63,194 bases of DNA, from the NCBI GenBank assembly GCA_002746975.1, contig NVXE01000009.1, positions 22,297-85,490 on the forward strand. Reading direction: 5' to 3'. The DNA is from Bacteroidota bacterium. Lineage in GTDB: Bacteria; Bacteroidota; Bacteroidia; Flavobacteriales_D; Sanyastnellaceae. Positions 50,134 through 58,345 of this stretch are shown piece by piece (the stretch's first letter is position 1; the number at the start of each line of letters is the position of its first letter). Both the position numbers and the translations under genes were made by a program. Below the pieces are notes generated by a model. That model did not search any database, had not been told where the DNA came from, and worked only from the letters and a program-made list of their open reading frames with translations.

Positions 50134-51215
50134 AGTCTTGCTGATCGTTGTCTTAATAAATGGTCGCATAAAACTAGTGCAACCATAGCTTCTACAATAG
50201 GAATTGCACGAGGAAGTACACAGGGGTCATGTCGACCTTTCCCTTCCAAGATGATTTTACTCCCATCCTTGTTTATTGAGTTTTGTGCTTTTTGTATAGT
50301 GGCTACAGGTTTAAAGGCAATTCGTACTATTATTTCATCACCGTTTGAAATACCTCCTTGTATTCCTCCAGAATGATTTGTAGTTGTGTACATTTCACCT
50401 TTTTTGTTTAAGTCGAACGCATCATTATGCTCAGAACCTTTCATTAAAGTTCCACTAAAGCCCGAACCTATCTCTATTCCTTTTACAGATGGAATGCTCA
50501 TTAAAGCTTTAGCAATATCAGCATTTAATTTATCGAAAACAGGTTCACCCCAGCCCGCAGGGACGTTTCTGGCAACTACGACTATTGCACCACCTACAGT
50601 GTCACCTGAGTTACGTACTTCGCGAATCCTCTGAATCATTCTATCAGCTATATCTGGAGAAGGACATCTAACGATATTTGACTCTATGACTTCTCTATCG
50701 AAATACTTAGGAGGGAAGGGCACGGAAATATCTTGTACCCGTTCAACATATGCACATATTTCAGTGTTGTTACTCTTTTTAAGCAATTGCTTTGCGATAG
50801 CTCCCCCCACCACTCGACAAGCTGTTTCCCTAGCAGAAGATCGTCCTCCGCCTCTAGCATCTCTAAATCCATACTTTTTATCATAAGTAAAGTCTGCATG
50901 AGAAGGGCGGTACGAGTTTTCTAGATGATCATAGTCCTCACTTTTAGCATCGGTGTTCTCAATTCTAAAACCAATAGGAGTTCCAGTAGTAGTCTGATTG
51001 ATTACACCAGATGATATTTCTACCAAATCTTTCTCAGTTCTTTTTGTAGTAATCTCAGAACTGCCAGGTCTGCGCCTGTCTAATTCATTCTGAATTTGTT
51101 CTAAATCAATGATTAACCCTGCAGGCATGCCATCAAGAATGCCCCCAATTGAAGCCCCATGGGATTCACCAAATGTAGTTATCTGCAATAGCTTACCAAA
51201 AGTATTTCCTGACAT
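50130..51215 (-). CDS. aroC: Chorismate synthase
   Basis: A 361-residue enzyme that forms chorismate from EPSP. The start MSGNTFGKLLQITTFGESHG is the family's N-terminal pattern, and RPSHADFTYDKKYG, then GRSSARETACRVVGGA (about 125-140) is the central signature. The final GRHDPCVLPRAIPIVEAM is present. I chose ATG 51215 over a longer in-frame reading from 51251 because that extension would overlap hutI's start and has no counterpart. It heads the leftward run to gltP-like and OmpA genes. Confidence 0.97.
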   Translation of the reverse strand: MSGNTFGKLLQITTFGESHGASIGGILDGMPAGLIIDLEQIQNELDRRRPGSSEITTKRTEKDLVEISSGVINQTTTGTPIGFRIENTDAKSEDYDHLENSYRPSHADFTYDKKYGFRDARGGGRSSARETACRVVGGAIAKQLLKKSNNTEICAYVERVQDISVPFPPKYFDREVIESNIVRCPSPDIADRMIQRIREVRNSGDTVGGAIVVVARNVPAGWGEPVFDKLNADIAKALMSIPSVKGIEIGSGFSGTLMKGSEHNDAFDLNKKGEMYTTTNHSGGIQGGISNGDEIIVRIAFKPVATIQKAQNSINKDGSKIILEGKGRHDPCVLPRAIPIVEAMVALVLCDHLLRQRSARL

Positions 51216-51244
51216 AGGTTGCAAGGTATAACTTGCAGCCCATG
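51213..51244. promoter_or_regulatory. Palindromic divergent start region of aroC and hutI
   Basis: These 32 bases form an imperfect palindrome: 26 of the 32 positions equal the reverse complement. It begins with the aroC start codon (minus strand) and ends with that of hutI (plus strand). Each half carries a TAnnTTG-type -7-like box six bases from its ATG: TAACTTG for hutI and TACCTTG for aroC, sharing the central TATA. The core arms TGCAAG/CTTGCA flank six bases. Confidence 0.5.
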
Positions 51245-52507
51245 CGAGCACTCTTTAAAGACATCAAAGGTTTAGTTGGTTACTACGAAAATCCTCCAAA
51301 CTTCGTTGCGGGAGAAGAAATGAAGCAATTTCCCGTGATGGAAAATGCTTGGATAGAGGTTGTAGGAGGTAAAATTATTGCTGCTGGACCTATGTCTACT
51401 TGCCCTAAAATCCCTTCAGCTTCGTCGAAGCCTATAGTAATAAATTGTAAAGGAAGGTTCGTTATCCCTTCGTGGTGTGACAGTCATTCTCATCTTGTAT
51501 ATGCAAATGACAGGGCCGGAGAGTTTTTAGATAGGCTCAGGGGGCTTTCGTATGAAGAAATAGCATCAAAAGGTGGAGGAATTTTAAATTCGGCAAGAGC
51601 ATTGCAAAAAATGCCTGAGGATGAACTTTTCGACCTGTCTTTAGACAGACTTCTCAATGTAGTTAAGCTTGGGGTAGGTGCTCTTGAGATCAAATCCGGT
51701 TATGGCTTGACCCTTAAAGCAGAGCATAAAATGCTAAAGGTTATTAAGAGACTCAAATCTGTATCACCTATTCCTCTTCGAGCTACATTTCTCGGATGTC
51801 ATGCAGTTCCATCAGAATTTAATAACTCTTCTGACTACACGACACATGTAATAGAGGATATGCTTCCTTTATTTAAATCTGAAGGACTTGTGGATTACGT
51901 TGATGCTTTTTGTGAGACCGGGTATTTTTCATTAAATGACACAGAGAGATTAATGGTTGCTGCTACAGGTTTAGGCATTAAATCTAAAGTACATGTAAAT
52001 CAGTTTAATATGCTTGGTGGAGTAAATCTTTGCGTTAATAATAATGCGCTCACCGTTGATCACCTTGAAGTAATAAATGACTCTGATATTGAGGCTTTAA
52101 AGTCGAGTATGCAAGGTGGTTCACCAACATTTCCTGTCGCCCTGCCACTTTGCTCACATTTCTTGGGTCTACCATATACACCTGGTCGTAAGCTAGTAGA
52201 TGCTGGCCTTCCTCTAGTTCTTGCCACAGACCAAAACCCTGGTACATCGCCTTCTGGAGATATGACAGAGGTAGTTAGATTAGGCTCTATTAAAATGGGA
52301 CTCGAACCACTTGAGGCCATTGCGGCATCAACTCTTAATGGAGCGGCTGCAATGGAGTTGCAATCTGAAGTAGGTACTATCACTCCTGGAAAACGAGCTA
52401 ATTTCATCTTAACCCGTGAGTTAAACGGTCTTGAGGATATCCCTTATAGGCTTAATGATGTTGTTGTTGAAAAGGTCTTTGTTAATGGTGAAGTTTGGAT
52501 AGGTTAG
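51242..52507 (+). CDS. hutI: Imidazolonepropionase
   Basis: A 421-residue metal-dependent hydrolase that opens imidazolone propionate to N-formimino-glutamate in histidine degradation. The metal-binding DSHSHLVYANDRAGEF is at about 80-95. GVGALEIKSGYGLT and the later LATDQNPGTSPSG segments are specific to HutI. The ATG 51242 was chosen over TTG 51233 because of the short spacing to the palindromic box. It is followed after 38 bases by ftcD, the next step of the pathway. Confidence 0.95.
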   Translation: MRALFKDIKGLVGYYENPPNFVAGEEMKQFPVMENAWIEVVGGKIIAAGPMSTCPKIPSASSKPIVINCKGRFVIPSWCDSHSHLVYANDRAGEFLDRLRGLSYEEIASKGGGILNSARALQKMPEDELFDLSLDRLLNVVKLGVGALEIKSGYGLTLKAEHKMLKVIKRLKSVSPIPLRATFLGCHAVPSEFNNSSDYTTHVIEDMLPLFKSEGLVDYVDAFCETGYFSLNDTERLMVAATGLGIKSKVHVNQFNMLGGVNLCVNNNALTVDHLEVINDSDIEALKSSMQGGSPTFPVALPLCSHFLGLPYTPGRKLVDAGLPLVLATDQNPGTSPSGDMTEVVRLGSIKMGLEPLEAIAASTLNGAAAMELQSEVGTITPGKRANFILTRELNGLEDIPYRLNDVVVEKVFVNGEVWIG

Positions 52508-52533
52508 AGGTCTGAAAAAGCCACTGTGTGTGG

Positions 52534-52541
52534 TAGTTTTG
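52534..52541 (+). promoter_or_regulatory. -7 box of ftcD
   Basis: TAGTTTTG is a perfect TAnnTTTG match, followed by CCTT and ATG 52546. It implies that ftcD has its own start site, although hutI ends only 38 bases upstream. Confidence 0.5.
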
Positions 52542-52545
52542 CCTT

Positions 52546-54237
52546 ATGCAAAGACTCATTGAATGTGTACCAAATATTTCTGAAGGCCGCCGCCCAGAAA
52601 TCATTAACGCCGTAACTGCTGTTATAGAAACTGTAGATGGGTGTAGACTTTTAGATGTAGATCCAGGAAAAAGTACTAATCGCACGGTAATAACTTTTGT
52701 CGGACCGCCTGAAACAGTTGGAGATGCTGCTTTCCTAGTTATTAAGAAGGCTGCAGAATTAATTGATATGTCTAAACACTCGGGAGAGCACCCACGTATG
52801 GGAGCTACTGATGTTTGTCCTTTTGTGCCTGTTGCCGGTGTTACAATGGCAGATTGTGTAAAGGTCGCTCATGCATTGGGAAAGAGAGTAGGAGATGAGC
52901 TAGGTATTCCGGGATATCACTACGAATCAGCAGCACTTATTCCTGAACGTAAAAATCTCGCTATTTGCCGTAAGGGAGAATATGAAGGGCTAGATAAACT
53001 TTCTAGCAATGACGCTAGACCCGATTTTGGCCCCGCAGAATTTAATTCTCGCGCCAAATCAACTGGAGCAACCGCTATAGGAGCTCGCGATTTCCTTATT
53101 GCCTATAATATCAATCTTAATTCGACTTCGTCGCGAAGAGCAAATGCTATTGCTTTCGATATACGAGAAGCGGGGAGGATTAAACGCGAAGGAGGTAAAA
53201 TTTCAGGAAAACCTGTACTAGATGCTTCAGGCGAACCTCTTCGTGAGCCCGGTTCTCTAAAGGCTGTCAAAGGAATAGGTTGGTATATTGAGGAGTATGG
53301 TATTGCCCAGCTTTCCCTTAACCTGACTGACATAAATATTACGCCTACTCACATAGCTTTCGATGAGGCCTGTGCAAAAGCTGCTGAACGTGGAATTAGA
53401 GTTACAGGTTCGGAATTAGTAGGCTTAGTACCTCTCAAGGTTATGACTGATGCAGCGGACTATTTTTTGAGGAAACAAAAACGCTCTACAGGAATTTCTC
53501 AAGATGAAAAGATTAAAATTGCTGTCAAATCACTAGGCCTTGATGACCTAGCACCTTTCAAGCCAGAAGAGCGTATTATCGAATATCTTATCGGAGGTTC
53601 TGGCGCTTTTCCTTTATTAGAAAAAAACCTCCGCGAATTTTCTGACACTACCGCTTCAGAATCTCCAGCTCCTGGAGGAGGTTCTATAGCTGCGTATTCT
53701 GGCGCTCTAGGCACAGCTCTGTCAACCATGGTAGCGAACTTAAGTGCTAACAAAAGAGGTTGGGATGACCGCTGGGAAGAGTTTAGTACTTGGGCTGATA
53801 AAGGACAAACATATCACTCCCAACTTCTCGCTCTGGTTGATGCCGATACTGATGCATTCAATGGAATTATGGATGCTTACGGTCTTCCTAAGTCAACAGA
53901 CGACCAAAAACGCGCACGAAATATTGCCATCCAAAATGCAACGAAACACGCTATAGAAATTCCTATGCAAGTGGCAGAAATTGCTCACGATGCTTTTGAG
54001 GTCGCCGAAGCCATGGCTCAATTTGGCAATCCCAATTCAATCACAGACGCAGGAGTGGGAGCCATGTGTCTAAGAACCGCAGTTCTTGGCGCAATTCTAA
54101 ACGCTCGTGTAAACACAGCTGACCTCGTGGACGAAGCTTTCGTAAGCTCAACACTCTCTCGTTGCGCCGAACTCGTTTCCAGTGTTAAATCAAAAGAAGC
54201 CACTGTACTCGCCCGAGTTGACGAGATTCTTTCATAG
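52546..54237 (+). CDS. ftcD: Bifunctional glutamate formiminotransferase/cyclodeaminase
   Basis: A 563-residue fusion. Residues 1-325 are the formiminotransferase (IECVPNISEGRR at the start, SGEHPRMGATDVCPFVP near 77-93), moving the formimino group of N-formimino-glutamate to tetrahydrofolate. Residues 355-563 are the cyclodeaminase (SESPAPGGGSIAAYSGALG near 371), which releases ammonia to give methenyl-tetrahydrofolate. Bacteroidota commonly use this route instead of HutG or HutF. It ends before the bidirectional terminator at 54311-54350. Confidence 0.94.
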   Translation: MQRLIECVPNISEGRRPEIINAVTAVIETVDGCRLLDVDPGKSTNRTVITFVGPPETVGDAAFLVIKKAAELIDMSKHSGEHPRMGATDVCPFVPVAGVTMADCVKVAHALGKRVGDELGIPGYHYESAALIPERKNLAICRKGEYEGLDKLSSNDARPDFGPAEFNSRAKSTGATAIGARDFLIAYNINLNSTSSRRANAIAFDIREAGRIKREGGKISGKPVLDASGEPLREPGSLKAVKGIGWYIEEYGIAQLSLNLTDINITPTHIAFDEACAKAAERGIRVTGSELVGLVPLKVMTDAADYFLRKQKRSTGISQDEKIKIAVKSLGLDDLAPFKPEERIIEYLIGGSGAFPLLEKNLREFSDTTASESPAPGGGSIAAYSGALGTALSTMVANLSANKRGWDDRWEEFSTWADKGQTYHSQLLALVDADTDAFNGIMDAYGLPKSTDDQKRARNIAIQNATKHAIEIPMQVAEIAHDAFEVAEAMAQFGNPNSITDAGVGAMCLRTAVLGAILNARVNTADLVDEAFVSSTLSRCAELVSSVKSKEATVLARVDEILS

Positions 54238-54310
54238 AATTCACATTGTTTACTTTAAGTTTTGTTGTTAAATCCAGATTTAAAGTATTTGTTTAGTCGA
54301 ATTTTCAGCA

Positions 54311-54350
54311 AAAAAAAAGCCGTTACCTAATAAAAGGAACGGCTTTTTTT
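54311..54350. terminator. Bidirectional intrinsic terminator between ftcD and rplS
   Basis: The arms AGCCGTT-a-CC and GG-AACGGCT pair with one bulged A and an eight-base loop. They are flanked by A8 on the left and T7 on the right, so the hairpin plus T-run works on both strands. It stands between the convergent ftcD and rplS genes. Confidence 0.9.
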
Positions 54351-54388
54351 GGATAAAATATCTTTAACTCAAGTATTCTAAAACACTT

Positions 54389-54736
54389 TTAAATTCTACG
54401 CTCCTTAATACGAGCAGATTTACCAGTAAGATTACGTAGGTAGAAAATTCTAGCTCTACGAACAACTCCGTGCTTGTTTACAACAATGCTGTCAATGTGA
54501 GGGCTATTTACAGGGATAATACGCTCAACACCTATTCCGCTAGACATTTTACGGATAGTGAAAGTTTCAGTCATTCCGTGTCCGCGACGTTGAAGAACAA
54601 CTCCTTGGAAAGCCTGAAGACGCTCCTTTTTACCCTCTTTAATCTTGATAGTTACAGTAACAGTGTCTCCTGCACCAAATTGTGGCCACTCACGTGACTC
54701 AACCATCATATTTGTAATCTCCTTAATTCGCTCCAT
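54389..54736 (-). CDS. rplS: Ribosomal protein L19
   Basis: A 115-residue large-subunit protein at the interface with the 30S subunit. The sequence from FGAGDTVTVTIKIKEGKKE, through the LQAFQGVVLQRRGHG, to the FTIRKMSSGIGVERIIPVNS block is canonical. It follows trmD after a 72-base gap, the usual trmD-rplS order; a minus-strand TAATATTG in the gap may be an additional promoter. It ends at the bidirectional terminator. Confidence 0.98.
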   Translation of the reverse strand: MERIKEITNMMVESREWPQFGAGDTVTVTIKIKEGKKERLQAFQGVVLQRRGHGMTETFTIRKMSSGIGVERIIPVNSPHIDSIVVNKHGVVRRARIFYLRNLTGKSARIKERRI

Positions 54737-54808
54737 AGTGATGTTCTTAAACCCGTCTAAATTCGGGGTGCAATATTACGAAAAAAACGAAAGCAAACAG
54801 CATTAATT

Positions 54809-55492
54809 TTAACTTAATCCTTCAAGTAAATCTGGTCGACGTTTTTTTGTTCTTTTTAGAGCTTCATTTTCCTCCCATTCTTGAATCTTTTTGTGATCTC
54901 CACTCAGAAGAACTTCAGGCACTTTCCAACCATTATATTCAGCAGGTCTAGTGTATACTGGTGGAGCTAATAATCCGTCTTGGAAAGAGTCAGTTAAAGC
55001 ACTCATTTCATCACCTATTACACCGGGGATAAGACGAACTAGTGCATCAGTTAATACTGCTGCAGCTAATTCACCACCACTTAAAACATAGTCGCCTATA
55101 GATATTTCTAAAGTAACGAAATGATCGCGAAGTCTTTGGTCTATGCCTTTGTAATGGCCACAAATCATTAACAGATTACCACAAAGTGAAAGAGAATTTA
55201 CACGGCCCTGATTAAGTCTTTCACCGTCAGGAGTTAAAAAGATAATCTCATCGTAGTCCGTTTCGGATTTTAATTTAACAATTGCGTCGTGTATAGGCTG
55301 CATTGCTAGCACCATGCCTGCAGCACCTCCAAAAGGAGTGTCATCTACTTTTCTGTGTTTATCCTTTGTATAATCTCGAATGTCATGTAGGTGAACTTCG
55401 ACTAGGCCTTTGTCTATGCCTCGTTTCACTATGCTCTCTGCGAAAGGGCCGTGTAATAAGCCTGGCAGTACGGTAAGTATATCTATTCTCAC
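54809..55492 (-). CDS. trmD: tRNA (guanine-37-N1)-methyltransferase
   Basis: A 227-residue SPOUT methyltransferase that makes m1G37 in tRNAs to prevent frameshifting. Characteristic are [20 protein letters not shown], the [18 protein letters not shown] loop, [11 protein letters not shown] and the [13 protein letters not shown] trefoil knot. Length is normal. Order trmD then rplS is conserved, but the usual upstream partners rpsP and rimM are absent; instead an S46 peptidase gene lies upstream, separated by a terminator. Confidence 0.98.
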   Translation of the reverse strand: MRIDILTVLPGLLHGPFAESIVKRGIDKGLVEVHLHDIRDYTKDKHRKVDDTPFGGAAGMVLAMQPIHDAIVKLKSETDYDEIIFLTPDGERLNQGRVNSLSLCGNLLMICGHYKGIDQRLRDHFVTLEISIGDYVLSGGELAAAVLTDALVRLIPGVIGDEMSALTDSFQDGLLAPPVYTRPAEYNGWKVPEVLLSGDHKKIQEWEENEALKRTKKRRPDLLEGLS

Positions 55493-55516
55493 CTTGTAAA
55501 GGTAGGATTATTTAGC

Positions 55517-55560
55517 CAAAATAAAACCCCGAATAACCGTTAGATCATTCGGGGTTTTGG
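55517..55560 (-). terminator. Intrinsic terminator after the S46 peptidase gene
   Basis: The 12-bp perfect arms AAAACCCCGAAT (55523-55534) and ATTCGGGGTTTT (55547-55558) enclose a 12-base loop. On the minus strand the stem is followed by TTTTATTTTGG. It ends the S46 peptidase transcript 24 bases after the stop and isolates trmD. Confidence 0.88.
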
Positions 55561-55583
55561 AATAATAATTCCTTAAAAATACA

Positions 55584-57782
55584 TTACTTAGGATCAGAAA
55601 TTGCCTCTTCTGAAGTAGTTACATTCTTTGTATCCCAAACTAAGTCCATTTCGTCTATCAAGTTTGTAGCGCCAGAAAATTTGTCAATAATCCATAATAC
55701 GTATCTGATATCCACAGAGATTGTACGTTGAAGTGATGGCTCAAATGCAATATCGCCACTCATAGCCTCCCAGTTCCCGTCGAAAGCAATCCCTATAAGG
55801 TCACCGTTTGCATTCATGACAGGGGATCCAGAGTTTCCTCCAGTGATGTCAGTACCGTGAATAAAACAAATATTTAACTCACCGCTATCATCAGCATATT
55901 GTCCATAGTCACGAGCAACGAGTAACTCCTCTAAACGTGCAGGAACTACAAACTCAGGATCTGAATTGTCCATCTTTTGAAGGATACCATTAGCCGTTGT
56001 CACAAAGTCATACTCTACGGCATCAGCCGGTGAGTAATCACCAACCGGTCCATAAGTACAACGCATTGTAGAGTTAGCATCTGGGTAAAACGCCTTGTTC
56101 GGTTGCATTTCTCGTAGTCCTTTCACGAAAAGTCTATACCCTTTGTCGAAATCTGCTTGTGCGCTACTCTCCATTGAACCGAAATATGCTTGAAGAATGC
56201 TCATAGCAGCACTTATAGCAAGGTCTTTGTCTAAATCTTTTTCAGAAGGATTTTCAATAAAAGCACGTGCAGACTCCTCGCTTACTAAGAAGCTCTTTGC
56301 ATACATCTTAGTTGCATACTTTTCTATACTCCCTTTAAACTTAGAGTCAACTGTAGCGAAAAAAGAAGGTAGATGCTCAGGAGCAATGTCTTCTTTATAC
56401 TTAGTCATAAGATTCGTGAATAAATCACGATCTGTAGCCATGTCGTAGTCTTTGAAAAAGTTGTCACATAATCCAGAAAGTCTTTCTTTTGTTGCTTCAA
56501 CAGTTTCAGCATCATCTGAAAATAGACCACTTGCAGTTCTGCCAAACCTAACAGCAAATAATGTAATATCAGAACCGATAAGTCCAGCTTCAAGAGCATA
56601 AACATCAGCTTTTGCAGTTGCATCTGTTGCTTTGTAGTAATTCTCAATTAAACCTAAAGCTTCTCCATATTCAGCTTTAGTTGAAGGGCTAGACTCTACC
56701 CAAGCAGCAAAACGCTTTTCGATTGCTTGCTTTTGAGAGTGTACATCTAATGCACGTAATCCTTTAGACTGTCCGATGTAATACTTCCAATAGTTTGCAG
56801 TTTGTGCGTACTTAGCAGCGTATTGAATGCGAACACCTAGATCGGCATCCATGTGCTTCTTCATGGTCTTCAGCTTTAGGTCCCGTATATCAACAACACT
56901 AGGATTGTGCAGTTCAAGCGCTTGCTCAATTCCCCAGCTGCTTAAAAAGCGATCTGTACTTCCTGGATACCCCATTACCATAGTGAAGTCACCCTGTTCA
57001 ACACCTTCCATGCTTATCTTTAAGTGACGCTTAGGAGAGTAAGGAATGTTTGATTCAGAATAGTCTGCAGGATTATTATCAGCATCAGCATATATTCTTA
57101 GCATTGAAAAGTCACCTGTGTGTCGAGGCCACATCCAGTTGTCAGTGTCTCCTCCATATTTACCAACACTTTCAGGAGGTGCACCTACTAATCTTATATC
57201 TGTGTAAGTATTATAAACGAACATGTAAAATTCATTTCCGTAATAAAAGCTTTTTACTTCATAATCGTACCCTTCAGTATCACCTTCATTAAGTTCTTTT
57301 AGGAGGCTTTTTTTAGCCGAATCAATTGCCTCATTGCGATCCTCTTCGCTCATATCTGAGTTTGTGTCTGCAAGGATTCTAGATGTTACATCTTCAATAC
57401 GAACTAGAAAGCTCACCTCGAAACCGTCGATATGCATTTCTTGGTCTTTGCTTTTAGCGAAGAAACCATCTGTCAGATAATCGTTTTCAGGTGAACTAAA
57501 TCCTTGAATAGCACCATAAGCACAGTGATGATTAGTAAGGACAAGACCTTGTGAAGAGATGACTTCGGCAGTACAACTTCCTCCATTGAGCCTAAGTACT
57601 GCGTCTTTAATTGAAGCGTTATTGATATCGTAAATGTCATCAGCGGTTAAGCGGAATCCAGAGTTCTGCATAGAGGCCTCGTTAATTTCTTTTAGAGTGT
57701 GCATTAGCCACATTCCCTCTTGAGCTCCTGCGAAAGGAGAGAAGAAAATTGTGACAATGGCGATTAATAAAATACGTTTCAT
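55584..57782 (-). CDS. S46 dipeptidyl-peptidase (DPP7-like)
   Basis: A 732-residue secreted serine peptidase with a signal peptide ending near PFAGAQ (residue 21). The catalytic triad is visible as His86 (TNHHCAYG), Asp224 (RHTGDFSML) and Ser651 (GGNSGSPV). Residue 669, 18 after the catalytic Ser, is Gly (FDGNWE). In this family Gly there marks DPP7-like enzymes (hydrophobic P1), whereas Arg marks DPP11 (acidic P1). It releases dipeptides from peptides in the periplasm, feeding amino acids to the cell. It has a terminator downstream. Confidence 0.93.
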   Translation of the reverse strand: MKRILLIAIVTIFFSPFAGAQEGMWLMHTLKEINEASMQNSGFRLTADDIYDINNASIKDAVLRLNGGSCTAEVISSQGLVLTNHHCAYGAIQGFSSPENDYLTDGFFAKSKDQEMHIDGFEVSFLVRIEDVTSRILADTNSDMSEEDRNEAIDSAKKSLLKELNEGDTEGYDYEVKSFYYGNEFYMFVYNTYTDIRLVGAPPESVGKYGGDTDNWMWPRHTGDFSMLRIYADADNNPADYSESNIPYSPKRHLKISMEGVEQGDFTMVMGYPGSTDRFLSSWGIEQALELHNPSVVDIRDLKLKTMKKHMDADLGVRIQYAAKYAQTANYWKYYIGQSKGLRALDVHSQKQAIEKRFAAWVESSPSTKAEYGEALGLIENYYKATDATAKADVYALEAGLIGSDITLFAVRFGRTASGLFSDDAETVEATKERLSGLCDNFFKDYDMATDRDLFTNLMTKYKEDIAPEHLPSFFATVDSKFKGSIEKYATKMYAKSFLVSEESARAFIENPSEKDLDKDLAISAAMSILQAYFGSMESSAQADFDKGYRLFVKGLREMQPNKAFYPDANSTMRCTYGPVGDYSPADAVEYDFVTTANGILQKMDNSDPEFVVPARLEELLVARDYGQYADDSGELNICFIHGTDITGGNSGSPVMNANGDLIGIAFDGNWEAMSGDIAFEPSLQRTISVDIRYVLWIIDKFSGATNLIDEMDLVWDTKNVTTSEEAISDPK

Positions 57783-57832
57783 ATATCAGGTTTTAATTAA
57801 TTTCGGATTTTAGATTTTAAAATTTGGTCAGG

Positions 57833-58345
57833 CTACTTTTCTGTTTCAGGCTTTGCAGTCCAATCTATTTTACTCATCAAGTTTTCAATTTTTTTATATA
57901 GTTCAGTTAAGTTTGGACCATCATACCTATTAAACACGGTCTTTCCGTTTATCGTAGATATTGTAGCTGGAATATCCATTATCATAGGATTGTCGTATCT
58001 GTCTTCAAGAAGAAAATACCCTGAACCTTGAGCATATTGGATGATGTCAGAAACTTCATCTAATGGTGCAGTTCCTTCATAGTTACCATTATCTAATGTT
58101 CTACCCAACACTTCTTCAGCAAAACGACCTACTCTAAGTGTTGCCTTTCCATTGTTCAAAACCTCAAAATTATAAGATGGACATGTGCCGTAACACATTG
58201 TCTTTTGAAGGGCTATTGATATTTCTAATGGCACAAATGTATTAGCAACTTTAGATTTTTGATTACAACTAAATAAAATTGCAAGAATCGAAAAAGCAAA
58301 ACCTATTTTAAAAAAGTGATATGTTTTAATTGAAAAGGGGGACAT
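57833..58345 (-). CDS. DUF6438-like lipoprotein
   Basis: A 170-residue protein with a lipobox (AILFSC, Cys27), so probably an outer- or inner-membrane lipoprotein. The mature part has the DUF6438-type KTMCYGTCPSYNFEVLNNG (about 50-68), with the conserved C-x3-C-P-x-Y motif. The function is unknown. Its ATG overlaps the yidC stop as TAATG, suggesting coupled expression. No enzyme motif is visible. Confidence 0.78.
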   Translation of the reverse strand: MSPFSIKTYHFFKIGFAFSILAILFSCNQKSKVANTFVPLEISIALQKTMCYGTCPSYNFEVLNNGKATLRVGRFAEEVLGRTLDNGNYEGTAPLDEVSDIIQYAQGSGYFLLEDRYDNPMIMDIPATISTINGKTVFNRYDGPNLTELYKKIENLMSKIDWTAKPETEK

